A stretch of 35,716 nt of DNA from the NCBI GenBank assembly GCA_007133195.1, contig SLNH01000043.1:1-35716 (forward strand). Direction: 5' to 3'. Positions 1 to 9,341 of the stretch are shown here, one piece after another (positions within the stretch are counted from its first letter, which is position 1; every line of letters starts with the position of its first letter). The notes beneath the pieces were generated by a model, which did no database searches, had not been told where the DNA came from, and saw only the letters and a program-made list of their open reading frames with translations. Made by a program: the position numbers and the translations under genes. This DNA comes from Nannocystineae bacterium (GTDB taxonomy: Bacteria; Myxococcota_A; Polyangia; Haliangiales; Haliangiaceae).

Positions 1-411
1 TCGCTGATCCACTCCACGGGGTTTTACCGGTCGAAAGCGAAGAACCTCATCGGGATGGCGCAAAAGGTCACCGTCGATCACGCAGGCGAGATTCCGCGCA
101 CCCTAGACGAGCTCATCGCGCTCCCGGGCGTAGCCAGAAAAACGGCCAACGTCGTGCTGGGCACGGCATTCGGGATCCCGTCGGGCTTTGTCGTCGATAC
201 GCACGTCTCGCGCGTGTCCCAGCGGCTCGGGCTCACGCGCAGCCAGCGGCCCGAGGCGATCGAGCGCGATCTCCAGGCGGCCATCCCGCGCGAGCGGTGG
301 ATCGACCTCGGCCACCAACTGATCTGGCACGGCCGCTACCTGTGCAAGGCCAGGCGCCCCGCGTGCGAGCGCTGTGACCTCGCGCCGCTGTGCCCGTCGG
401 CGAGTCCATGA
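1..411 (+). CDS. nth: Endonuclease III, 5'-truncated by window edge
   Basis: Base-excision repair DNA glycosylase/AP lyase that removes oxidised pyrimidines. The reading frame is open from base 1 and starts mid-protein with the conserved TGFYR-x-KA region, so the N-terminal part lies outside the window. The helix-hairpin-helix LPGVARKTA carries the catalytic lysine, followed by VDTHV with the catalytic aspartate. The C-terminus has the complete 4Fe-4S cysteine loop in C-x6-C-x2-C-x5-C spacing (CKARRPACERCDLAPLC). All active-site elements that should be in this portion are present. The stop codon overlaps the start of the NUDIX gene (ATGA), so the two are probably co-translated. MutY is less likely because the pattern LPGVxRKTAN is that of Nth. 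Confidence 0.96.
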   Translation, partial: SLIHSTGFYRSKAKNLIGMAQKVTVDHAGEIPRTLDELIALPGVARKTANVVLGTAFGIPSGFVVDTHVSRVSQRLGLTRSQRPEAIERDLQAAIPRERWIDLGHQLIWHGRYLCKARRPACERCDLAPLCPSASP

Positions 412-848
412 CCGGGCCGGAAAACGAGCTGCGCATCGAGGTCGCCGTGGGCGGCGTCGCGTTCGACGATCGCGGGCGCGTACTGCTCATCGAGCGCGGC
501 CACCCGCCGAGCGCGGGCAAGTGGACGCTCCCCGGCGGTCGCGTAAAGCTCGGCGAACCCATGCGCGACGCCTGCGCGCGCGAGCTACACGAAGAGACTG
601 GCCTGCACGTGGAGGTCGGGCCCGTCGTCGAGACCCTCGAGCGCATCGGCCCGCGCGACGGCGGCGTGCCGCGCTACCACTTCGTGATCGTCGATTTCCT
701 CGTCACGGCCGTCGGTGGCGCCCTGCGCCCGGGCAGCGACGTCACCGCGGCGCGCTTTTGCGACCAGGCGGCGCTATCCGCCCTCCCCGTCACCGAGGGC
801 CTGATCCCGGTCATCGACAACGCGCGGGCCCTCGCCGCGGAGGCCTAG
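408..848 (+). CDS. NUDIX hydrolase
   Basis: Predicted nucleoside-diphosphate-linked hydrolase of 146 residues. A full NUDIX box is visible: G-x5-E-x7-REL-x-EE-x-GL, beginning GGRVKLGEP and ending HEETGL, which coordinates the divalent metals. It sits in the expected place about 45 residues in, after a beta strand with an ERG motif. I chose the ATG at 408 because it makes a 4-base ATGA overlap with the stop of nth; a GTG at 390 in the same frame is possible. Coupling to endonuclease III makes a pool-sanitising role (oxidised nucleotides) plausible, but substrate cannot be read from the sequence; ADP-ribose or similar substrates fit equally. Confidence 0.92.
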   Translation: MTGPENELRIEVAVGGVAFDDRGRVLLIERGHPPSAGKWTLPGGRVKLGEPMRDACARELHEETGLHVEVGPVVETLERIGPRDGGVPRYHFVIVDFLVTAVGGALRPGSDVTAARFCDQAALSALPVTEGLIPVIDNARALAAEA

Positions 849-852
849 GGCC

Positions 853-1875
853 TCACCCGGCGAACTGCTCGGCCGCCTCCCGAATCGAGTCCACGTTGAT
901 GGCCGGGCTGTAGCTCGGCGTGGCGGTCAGCGGGTGGACCTCGTCGCGTCCCGGGCCAAACCGGCCCTGGCCGGCCTTCACGGTGCGCCTGATCACCGCG
1001 CCCAGGTTCGGCCGCCTGTCCGCGGGGCCGCCGTCGCCCAGGCCCCCGCCGAACTCCACGATGCGGGTCGGGCCAGCGTCGAGCGCCCGCTGAAGACCCC
1101 AGATCCACTTCACCGGATGAAACAGCTGAAAAAATAGCCGGTAGCGGATGCTGTCGGCGTCGGGCTCGTGAAACTCGCCCGAGTAGTTCGACAGAACGCG
1201 GCAGGCGGGCGCTCCGATGTTCGCCGCGGCCAGCGCGGGCCGAAATTCAGTGGCGGCTTTCACCATCAGGTAGGTGTGAAACGCGCCTTCGGTCTTGAGC
1301 TTGCTCACTCGCGCTTTCGGGTGGTCCCGGCGCAGATCCTCCGCGAGCGCCTCGAGATCCGACTCAGGTCCGCCCACCACGGTTTGACTCGGCAGGTTGC
1401 AGCCGCCGATGCCGCAGTAGTGCCGCTCGGCGTAGGGGCGGACGTCGTCGACGGGGAGCGGCACGGCGAGCATCTGGCCCTCGCCGTGCTCTGACATGAG
1501 CTCACCGCGCCGGCGAACGAGCCTTACGGCCTCTTCGAAGTCCAGCGCGCCGGCCGCGACGAGCGCACTGTATTCGCCGAGCGAGTGCCCGCCAGCGATC
1601 GCCGGCGAAACCCGCCCTTCGGTGAGCTCGTGAAACGCCTCCAGGCACGCGATGGAGTGGGTGAGAAGCGCCGGCTGGGTGTAGGCCGTGAGATCGAGGC
1701 GCTCCTCGGGATCGCGAAACGACAGCTCCGCGACGTCCCAGCCGAGCGCCTCGCTGGCGCGGTCGTAGACGCTCCGCGCGCGCTGTGAGCTCTCGTAGAC
1801 GTCCTGTCCCATTCCCTTGTACTGGGCACCCTGCCCCGGGAAGACGTACATGCATGACTCGGTGTGCTCGGCCAT
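853..1875 (-). CDS. fabD: ACP S-malonyltransferase (FabD family, divergent C-terminus)
   Basis: Transfers malonyl from CoA to acyl carrier protein in type II fatty acid synthesis. The 340-residue protein opens with FPGQGAQYKGMG, has the nucleophile in GHSLGEYSA (Ser98), the malonyl-carboxylate arginine in the VRRRGELM segment (around 122) and the catalytic histidine in GAFHT (His200). The C-terminal part is unusual: instead of the common EVGPG-x-VL loop it has VEFGGGLGDGG followed by RRPNLG, and a hydrophobic FFQLFHPVKWIW stretch. Start chosen at the ATG with an AAAAGGAC ribosome site about 7 bases upstream; the frame stays open further upstream. It lies 71 bp downstream of the enoyl reductase gene on the same strand, likely one transcript. 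A role in polyketide rather than fatty acid synthesis cannot be excluded. Confidence 0.9.
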   Translation of the reverse strand: MAEHTESCMYVFPGQGAQYKGMGQDVYESSQRARSVYDRASEALGWDVAELSFRDPEERLDLTAYTQPALLTHSIACLEAFHELTEGRVSPAIAGGHSLGEYSALVAAGALDFEEAVRLVRRRGELMSEHGEGQMLAVPLPVDDVRPYAERHYCGIGGCNLPSQTVVGGPESDLEALAEDLRRDHPKARVSKLKTEGAFHTYLMVKAATEFRPALAAANIGAPACRVLSNYSGEFHEPDADSIRYRLFFQLFHPVKWIWGLQRALDAGPTRIVEFGGGLGDGGPADRRPNLGAVIRRTVKAGQGRFGPGRDEVHPLTATPSYSPAINVDSIREAAEQFAG

Positions 1876-1946
1876 CGCTTTCGTCCTTTTCGAGGTGGCT
1901 CGTTCGTGGTGCTCGCGGATCACGCGACGCGGCGGACGACGCGGCG

Positions 1947-2861
1947 CTAGCCGCCCTGTTTCTCGAGCTCCTGGTCGGTGGGCACCGCGCCCATGATGTT
2001 GTGCCCGCGATCGACGTACACGGTGGAGCCCGTGATCGCCGACGCGAGCGGGCTCGCGAGGAACGCGGCGGTCCTCCCCACCTCCTCGGCGGCGAGCGAC
2101 GCCCCGAGCGGTGCGACGCGCTCGGCGTGGTCGGTGAGCTTGCCGATGAGCCCGATCGAAGACGCCGCGCGGGACTCGTAGGCGCCCGCCGAAATGCAGT
2201 TGACTCGGTGGCCGTAGCGGCGCCCCGCCTCGTACGAAAGCAGGCGCACGTCCGACTCGAGCGCCGCCTTGGCCGACGACATACCGCCGCCGTACCCGGG
2301 CACCACGCGCTGGCTGGCCATATAGCTCAACGACAAGAAGCTCCCGCCCGACTTCACGAGCGGCGCGAGCCGCTGGACCATGGACACGAACGAATAGCTG
2401 CTCGCGCTCAGCGCCGACAGGTACCCGTGGCGACTGGTCTCGAGCAGAGGCTTTTGCACCTCGGGTGCGTTGGCGATGCTGTGGACGACGATATCGAGCC
2501 CGCCCTCGCCGAAGTCCTCGCGGACCCGAGACGCCAGGCCCTCGACGCTCACGTCGCCGTGGTCCCGGTAGCGGCGGCTGTCCCTCACGTCGGCGGGGAT
2601 GTCGTCGTAGGTGTCGAAGGTGGCGTCGAACGGGTAGATGCGCTCGAACGAAAGCGCCCCGCCGCGCTCGAGGGCGCGCGCGTCGTCGAGCTTGCCGAGG
2701 TCGAGCATCTTTTTGAAGATCCCGAACGCTGGCGGCCACGTCCCCACGCACACCGACGCGCCGGCCTCCGCGAGCTGTTTCGCGATGGCGAAACCGAAGC
2801 TGTCCGCCTCCGCCACGCCCCCGACGAGGGCGCGCTTTCCCGAGAGATCGATGGCTAGCAT
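1947..2861 (-). CDS. fabI: Enoyl-ACP reductase, plant/chlamydial-type FabI
   Basis: NAD(P)H-dependent reduction of enoyl-ACP, the last step of each fatty acid elongation cycle; a short-chain dehydrogenase fold of 304 residues. Catalytic residues fit the ENR pattern: Tyr180 (SLSYMAS), Tyr190 and Lys198 in PGYGGGMSSAK. The sequence carries the hallmarks of plastid and chlamydial enzymes rather than of E. coli FabI: a long insertion after the second strand (TWPPAFGIF, then YPFDATFD and DDIPADV), plus KPLLETSRHGYL, SASSYSFVS and SPLASAITG. FabI of E. coli is about 262 residues, so the extra length is explained by that insertion. The start is supported by a TTGACT/GAATAT promoter 6 nt upstream and lacks a Shine-Dalgarno. 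It is the first gene of a fabI-fabD unit. Confidence 0.95.
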   Translation of the reverse strand: MLAIDLSGKRALVGGVAEADSFGFAIAKQLAEAGASVCVGTWPPAFGIFKKMLDLGKLDDARALERGGALSFERIYPFDATFDTYDDIPADVRDSRRYRDHGDVSVEGLASRVREDFGEGGLDIVVHSIANAPEVQKPLLETSRHGYLSALSASSYSFVSMVQRLAPLVKSGGSFLSLSYMASQRVVPGYGGGMSSAKAALESDVRLLSYEAGRRYGHRVNCISAGAYESRAASSIGLIGKLTDHAERVAPLGASLAAEEVGRTAAFLASPLASAITGSTVYVDRGHNIMGAVPTDQELEKQGG

Positions 2862-2867
2862 GGCGGC

Positions 2868-2896
2868 ATATTCACGGAGGGCGCCTCGCGAGTCAA
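2868..2896 (-). promoter_or_regulatory. Promoter of fabI, predicted leaderless
   Basis: On the minus strand a -35 TTGACT (2891-2896), a 17-nt spacer and a -10 GAATAT (2868-2873) end exactly 6 nt before the ATG of fabI. Transcription would begin at or next to the start codon, so the mRNA would have no leader; there is no Shine-Dalgarno sequence. Confidence 0.6.
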
Positions 2897-3004
2897 TGCG
2901 CGCCGTCGGTCCGCACGGCGCGGCTCGAGCCAGGCGGACACGGATTTTTCCTCAATCTCGGCAAGCCCGCCGCCGCCCTCGGCGGCGGCCCCGATCGCGG
3001 GAGG

Positions 3005-3033
3005 TTGCCCGCGGCGCCCCCGCGCGCTACGAA
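3005..3033 (+). promoter_or_regulatory. Candidate promoter of kamA, predicted leaderless
   Basis: A -35 TTGCCC (3005-3010), 17-nt spacer and -10-like TACGAA (3028-3033) lie 6 nt before the GTG at 3040. The geometry matches the other leaderless promoters in the window, although the -10 lacks the final T. It supports the GTG start. Confidence 0.45.
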
Positions 3034-3039
3034 GCCGGC

Positions 3040-4254
<1,215 letters not shown>

Positions 4255-4291
4255 GCCCGGCATCGACCCCGCCGCGCTCGGCGAGATCATC

Positions 4292-5413
<1,122 letters not shown>

Positions 5414-5438
5414 CGCGGCAACGCCGCGGCGATGAAGC

Positions 5439-5801
5439 TCACTCGAACGTCCGCACGTGGCGGATGACCGCCTCGATTTCCTCGTCGCTTACCACGCCAC
5501 CGAACGCGGGCATCTGATGATTGCGCGAGCCGCGGATCACCTGCTCGTGGATCTCGTCGTCGGTCATCTCCGCCTGCACCGTTGGCTCGGTGAGATCGCG
5601 AACGCCGTGCTGGGCGACCATGCTGGGGGTGGGCTCGCCGTCGGGTCCGTGGCACCGCGCGCACAGCTCCTCGTAGAGCGCCTGGCCGTCGATATCGCCG
5701 GCGGAGGAACCGGCGCCTGTGCACCCCGCGGCGAGGGGCGCGGCGAAGGCGGCGGCGAGGGCGAGCCACCGGAGCCGAGCTGGACGCGGTCTTGGCGACA
5801 C
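5439..5801 (-). CDS. Lipoprotein-anchored class I cytochrome c
   Basis: Small electron carrier of 120 residues. The N-terminus is a lipoprotein signal: Arg-rich, then hydrophobic WLALAAAFAAPLAAGC with Cys27 as the lipidated residue. The heme motif is CARCH (Cys47, Cys50, His51) and the likely axial ligand is Met97 in HQMPAFGG, so this is a mono-heme, His/Met cytochrome c of the c5/cytochrome-c-oxidase-CbaA-like size class. GTG 5801 is chosen because the signal peptide begins there; the frame remains open upstream into the divergent gene. A -10-like TATGCT lies at 5814-5819 (12 nt upstream, minus strand). It runs convergent with queG and divergent from the lipoprotein cluster. Redox partner is not indicated by neighbours. 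Confidence 0.88.
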   Translation of the reverse strand: MSPRPRPARLRWLALAAAFAAPLAAGCTGAGSSAGDIDGQALYEELCARCHGPDGEPTPSMVAQHGVRDLTEPTVQAEMTDDEIHEQVIRGSRNHQMPAFGGVVSDEEIEAVIRHVRTFE

Positions 5802-5895
5802 GCATGAGCCTATAGCATAGGGTGTTCGAGGAGATGTCGTGGGCCGAGCGCTTGGATGCCCTTCGGCGCTCTCGCGGGCGCGCGCGCCCATGCGG

Positions 5896-5901
5896 TATAA
5901 T
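5896..5901 (+). promoter_or_regulatory. Consensus -10 (TATAAT), leaderless start of lipoprotein gene
   Basis: A perfect TATAAT is followed by 6 nt (CCCCTC) and the ATG at 5908. No convincing -35 and no ribosome site are seen. Start of transcription would fall on the A of the start codon. Confidence 0.6.
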
Positions 5902-5907
5902 CCCCTC

Positions 5908-6771
5908 ATGACTCACCTGCTGCGGGCTTACGGTGCCCTCGCCACGGCGGCGATGACCACGGTCGCGTGTGGCTCGTCGGCGCCGAGCCACTACGGTTAC
6001 GCGGCGGGGACCACCGCCCCGTGGGAGGAGGCCAGCGATTTGGAGCTCGGCGATCGGGGCGAGGCCGAGGTCGTCGGTCAGGTGAACTATCCTGATCGGG
6101 AGCGAGCCAAGTGGTACGCGGTCGACCTCCCGGCGCCTGGCACGCTCCGCGCCCAGCTCCGACCGGTGACGTTCGGCACCGAGGAGCCCGCCGAGCTCGG
6201 ACTCGAGGTCTACGACAGCCATTTCGAACGACTGGGCGAGGGAGAGGGCCGCCAGCCGGGGGGCCCACTCACCCAGGAACACACCGAGGTCGGCGAGGGC
6301 ACGCACTACGTTCACATCTACGCGACGGAGCGCCTGGGCAGCGCGGACTTCACGCTCCGGGTGGCGCACCAGCCAGACCGTGCCGGTGGCGATCCCACGG
6401 CGGATGTCCCGCTCGTGGCCGCGCTCCCCGAGGTCCCCGACGAAGACGATGCGCCGCCCGAGCGCCCGCCGCGCCGGCCCAGGCCAGACCGACCGGCCCA
6501 GCCGGACCCGGAGCCAGATTCCGAGCCCATCGCCGCCCGGATCGCGGACGTCGCGGTCACCGGTGACGGCACGCAGATCCGCATAAACCGCGGGCAAAAC
6601 CACGGCGTCGAGGAAGGCTGGCAAGGCAGGGTCACCACCTCGGGAGGCGGGCCGATACCGGACGGCGAGTTCGTCGTCGATCGCGTCACCGACAATGAGG
6701 CGATCGCCACCGTGCGGGCGAGCCTCGACGCCGTCACGAGCGCCGGCCGCGTCCGCCTGGAGGCGCCCTGA
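5908..6771 (+). CDS. Lipoprotein with PPC-like domain and C-terminal barrel-like domain (paralog A)
   Basis: Function not recognised. 287 residues: signal peptide with lipobox ending TTVAC (Cys21); a beta-rich domain at about 45-155 with the features of pre-peptidase C-terminal-type sandwiches (KWYAVDLP, VYDSHFERL, THYVHIYATER, DFTLRV); a Pro/Arg/Asp-rich linker about 165-205; and a C-terminal domain about 210-287 with IRINRGQNHGVEEGWQG and DGEFVVDRV. The next lipoprotein gene shares both domains in the same order, so the two are tandem paralogs. ATG 5908 is chosen over ATG 5890 because TATAAT ends 6 nt before it. Its stop overlaps the start of a tiny Arg-rich ORF (TGATG). Likely an envelope protein facing the periplasm or surface; no catalytic motif is visible. 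Confidence 0.85.
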   Translation: MTHLLRAYGALATAAMTTVACGSSAPSHYGYAAGTTAPWEEASDLELGDRGEAEVVGQVNYPDRERAKWYAVDLPAPGTLRAQLRPVTFGTEEPAELGLEVYDSHFERLGEGEGRQPGGPLTQEHTEVGEGTHYVHIYATERLGSADFTLRVAHQPDRAGGDPTADVPLVAALPEVPDEDDAPPERPPRRPRPDRPAQPDPEPDSEPIAARIADVAVTGDGTQIRINRGQNHGVEEGWQGRVTTSGGGPIPDGEFVVDRVTDNEAIATVRASLDAVTSAGRVRLEAP

Positions 6772-6872
6772 TGCGAGATCGCGCACCGATGGAACCGCGC
6801 GCGCGGCGGGGTGCTCGCGCGCCCGCACGCGCCCCGGCGGCACGAACATGCCGGCGACGGAGGCAAGGATGA
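6771..6872 (+). CDS. Possible 33-residue Arg-rich bridging ORF
   Basis: Very short ORF (12 of 33 residues are Arg, plus one Cys) that exactly fills the gap between the two lipoprotein genes. Its ATG overlaps the upstream stop as TGATG, and its TGA overlaps the downstream start as ATGA (6869-6872). Both junctions are classical translational-coupling arrangements. It may be a real small basic protein, or only a coupling leader whose translation delivers ribosomes to the second lipoprotein. High GC favours chance Arg-rich ORFs, so this is uncertain. Confidence 0.35.
   Translation: MRDRAPMEPRARRGARAPARAPAARTCRRRRQG
6859..6863 (+). promoter_or_regulatory. Ribosome binding site GGAGG deciding a start
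   Basis: GGAGG lies 5 nt before the ATG at 6869 and fixes the start of the second lipoprotein in preference to the in-frame ATG at 6848. Confidence 0.7.
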
Positions 6873-7864
6873 ACACTGGGATCGCAAAGCTCGCGCTCGC
6901 GCCCGCTGCGGCGGCGCTGGTCCTCGGGGCCGGCTGTCATCGTCAAGTGGGACAATTCGACAACGCCGGCCCCGACCAGCGCCCCGAGGGGGCCGAGCTC
7001 ATCGAGCTCGAAGACGGCGAGGGAAGCGACACGGACATCGTGACCTACCCGGGAGGCGATCGCGTCGACTGGAAGAAAGTAGAGCTCCCCGAGGACTTCG
7101 CCGGCATTTTGCAGGCGCGGCTGTTCGTCAAGCCGCCCCGTGAGGGCCTCGACGTCGCGTTCGAGATCTACGACGGATCCTTCGAACGCGTAGCCGAAGC
7201 GGATCCGCCGGCCGGATCGGGCGCAACGCTCAAACAAGCCGCCGTCAAGCCGGCCTACGCGGGCACGTATTACTTTCACATCTACGCGCCGGAGCGGACC
7301 GACGCAGGCGAATACCACCTCGCTGTGCGCATCGAGGAAGCCGACGTGAGCGACCTCGAGGACGAGGACGATGAACCGGTTGCGGGGGCCATACCCGATC
7401 CGCCTACCCTGCCCGCGATCCCCGACGAGGGCGACGCGGTGGCGCAAGCGGAAAGCGGCAACGGCAACGGCAACGGCGGCGGCTCGGGCAACGGCTCCGG
7501 CGGCTCGGACGGCGGCGACCCGTCGAGCAGCGGCCTAGGCGACGACGCCGAGGACGAGGAGGAAGACGAGGAGGAAGAAGATGAGCTCGAGCCGCTCCGC
7601 GCCCGCGTCGTCACGTATCAAATGAGCTCGGGCGGCAACTTGGAGATCACGGTCAACCGCGGGAGCTCGCACGGCGTCGAGCGCGGCTGGCAGGCCAAAA
7701 TCATGGCTGGTAGCTCCGAGCGTCCGATCAACGACGGCGAGTTCACCATTACCCGCGTCACGCGCGGCGAGGCCGCCGGGGAGGTCGCCATCTCCATAGA
7801 CCAGCTGAGCTCGAACCGCCAGATCATGCTCTACCCGCCGGGCTACGACGGAGACGACTCGTGA
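6869..7864 (+). CDS. Lipoprotein with PPC-like and C-terminal domains (paralog B)
   Basis: Function not recognised. 331 residues: signal peptide ending LVLGAGC (Cys23); PPC-like beta domain at about 60-155 (VDWKKVELP, EIYDGSFERV, TYYFHIYAPERTD); a long low-complexity linker with a Gly/Asn run followed by a strongly acidic stretch (7441-7590); and a C-terminal domain with VNRGSSHGVERGWQAK and DGEFTITRVTRGE. It aligns by eye with the preceding lipoprotein over both domains, whereas the linkers are unrelated in composition (acidic here, Pro/Arg there). The NRGxxHGVExGWQ signature is the best handle for homology searches. Its stop overlaps the GTG start of the next gene by 4 bases (GTGA), so the unit is translationally coupled. 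Confidence 0.87.
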   Translation: MNTGIAKLALAPAAAALVLGAGCHRQVGQFDNAGPDQRPEGAELIELEDGEGSDTDIVTYPGGDRVDWKKVELPEDFAGILQARLFVKPPREGLDVAFEIYDGSFERVAEADPPAGSGATLKQAAVKPAYAGTYYFHIYAPERTDAGEYHLAVRIEEADVSDLEDEDDEPVAGAIPDPPTLPAIPDEGDAVAQAESGNGNGNGGGSGNGSGGSDGGDPSSSGLGDDAEDEEEDEEEEDELEPLRARVVTYQMSSGGNLEITVNRGSSHGVERGWQAKIMAGSSERPINDGEFTITRVTRGEAAGEVAISIDQLSSNRQIMLYPPGYDGDDS

Positions 7865-8439
7865 CGGCGAGCGAGCGCCGGAAGCTGCGCGAGCGGCTTC
7901 GCGACCACGCCGATCCTGCGCTGCTGGAGCGCGTGGAGCATCACCGCGATCGGGCGGCTGCGCTCGGGCTACGAGGTGACGGGCGCGCGCCCCTGCGCCG
8001 TATCCCGGAGGCCGATCCGTGCCAGTTTCGGCTACGCGAGCAGAGCTTCCGGCTCGCCGGCGAGCCGCGCGAGGTCGAAAGGCCGCCTGAAATCGCCGAC
8101 GGCCTCGCCCACCGCACCCCCCAGGCGCTGCTTCGCGACCTGCACCGCCCCGTCCGCGAACCGCCTCCGATCCACCTTCGCCCCCATCCGGTGCCAGGCG
8201 GCCTGAACTGGGCACGCAGCCGGGTGCGAGACGCGGTGACGACCCGGTACCGCATTCGTGTACAGGACGAGCCCGACCCGCGGCGGATGCTAGCCAGCGC
8301 GCTCCGTGAACTCCGCGAACTGCTCAGCGAGCCGTGGGAGCGCGCGCTGCCCTCGCAGCCCAAGGTGTCCGCGCTCGAGCCCGGCCCGGAAGACATGTTT
8401 TGGTTCGGGTCGCAAGGCGGCTACGATCCGGATCGCTAG
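7861..8439 (+). CDS. Hypothetical protein coupled to the lipoproteins
   Basis: I do not recognise this 192-residue protein. It has no signal peptide or membrane segment, is rich in Arg, Pro and Glu, and looks cytoplasmic with a helical N-terminus (RRKLRERLRDHADPALLERVEHH) and a helical LASALRELRELLSEPWER segment near 140-158. The C-terminus is MFWFGSQGGYDPDR. It is believed real because its GTG overlaps the upstream stop as GTGA and it ends 31 bp before the convergent radical SAM gene. Co-translation with a lipoprotein suggests an accessory role for that pair, but nothing in the sequence shows what it does. Confidence 0.65.
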   Translation: MTASERRKLRERLRDHADPALLERVEHHRDRAAALGLRGDGRAPLRRIPEADPCQFRLREQSFRLAGEPREVERPPEIADGLAHRTPQALLRDLHRPVREPPPIHLRPHPVPGGLNWARSRVRDAVTTRYRIRVQDEPDPRRMLASALRELRELLSEPWERALPSQPKVSALEPGPEDMFWFGSQGGYDPDR

Positions 8440-8469
8440 CCGACGGGCAAGACGCTACGCGGTCGGCGG

Positions 8470-9309
8470 TCACACGATAGGAAACGGGCAGCGGGCCGGC
8501 GCCCGCCAGCCGCGCACACGCCGCTCTAGGTCATCGGCGCTCGAGAACACGAAGTCTGGCTCGCGCTGGTAGACGCACGATCGAAACTCCTTCCCCGCGG
8601 CCACGTCCGGCTTCGCCGGGCATTCGCCGAGGCCCATGATGCGGGCCGCAACGTAGCAGTCGAGGACGAGCCGGCCACCGAGGTGGCGATCGAGGAGCGG
8701 GGCGATGCGCGCGCAAAACGACCGCCAGTGCGCCGCGTCGCACCACGCGGGCGGCGGCTTGAGGCCGTTTAGCGCCACCGCGGCGAGCGCGTCGATCGAC
8801 AGGAGCTCGGCGACCAGGCCGTCCGCGAGGCGCGCCGAGAACGCCGGTGACACGAGCGACGCGATCGCCACGACCTCGGCGCCGGCGCGCCGCGCGGCGG
8901 CGGCCACATCGGCGACGACCACGGGATCCACGGAGTCCTCACCTTTGGCGGGATCGACGGACAGGGACACGCGATCGGCGAGCTGGGCGATCCACGGGTG
9001 TGCGCGCGTCACGTCAAGCGTCGTGGTCACCGCGAGGGTCAGGCTTCGCGCCCGCGCCACCCGAGCTAGCGCCTCGACGTGCTCGCGCCACTTGCTCGCC
9101 GGCTCGCTCACCGACACGGCGAGCTCGCGCGCCGGCAGTTTGGACGCGACCTCGGCCGCCAGCTCGGGGCAAAGCGCCCGCTCCCGCGCGCGCGGGCGAG
9201 CGCCGAGGTAGCAGTAGGCGCAACCCACCCGGCAGGGCGTGCCGTCTACGTGAAATCCCAGCGTGCCGAGGGATCCGGATCCGGGACTGGGAGCGTTGCG
9301 CATTGACAT
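8470..9309 (-). CDS. Orphan radical SAM domain protein
   Basis: Predicted S-adenosylmethionine radical enzyme of about 279 residues, substrate unknown. The cluster motif is CRVGCAYC (Cys26, 30, 33), unusually close to the N-terminus and preceded by TLGFHVDGTP. A partial TIM barrel follows: VSVSEPASKW, LAVTTTLDVTRAHP, RVSLSVDP, VVAIASLVSP. The last 60 residues contain four more cysteines (LDCYVAA, GLGECPAKPD, FRSCVYQ, ARCPFPIV) that could hold an auxiliary iron-sulfur cluster, although the spacing is not that of SPASM. The start is ATG 9309 or ATG 9303; a weak TCGACG/TACTTT pair upstream would give a very short leader. It diverges from the PP2C gene, whose -35 overlaps this start. No precursor peptide was found nearby. 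Confidence 0.82.
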   Translation of the reverse strand: MSMRNAPSPGSGSLGTLGFHVDGTPCRVGCAYCYLGARPRARERALCPELAAEVASKLPARELAVSVSEPASKWREHVEALARVARARSLTLAVTTTLDVTRAHPWIAQLADRVSLSVDPAKGEDSVDPVVVADVAAAARRAGAEVVAIASLVSPAFSARLADGLVAELLSIDALAAVALNGLKPPPAWCDAAHWRSFCARIAPLLDRHLGGRLVLDCYVAARIMGLGECPAKPDVAAGKEFRSCVYQREPDFVFSSADDLERRVRGWRAPARCPFPIV

Positions 9310-9332
9310 CTCAGCTCAGGCAAAAGTAGCTT
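9303..9332 (+). promoter_or_regulatory. Promoter of the PP2C gene
   Basis: Perfect -35 TTGACA (9303-9308), 18-nt spacer and -10 TAGCTT (9327-9332), 9 nt upstream of the TTG start. The -35 overlaps the start codons of the divergent radical SAM gene, so the two promoters may compete. Confidence 0.65.
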
Positions 9333-9341
9333 AGTGAGATA

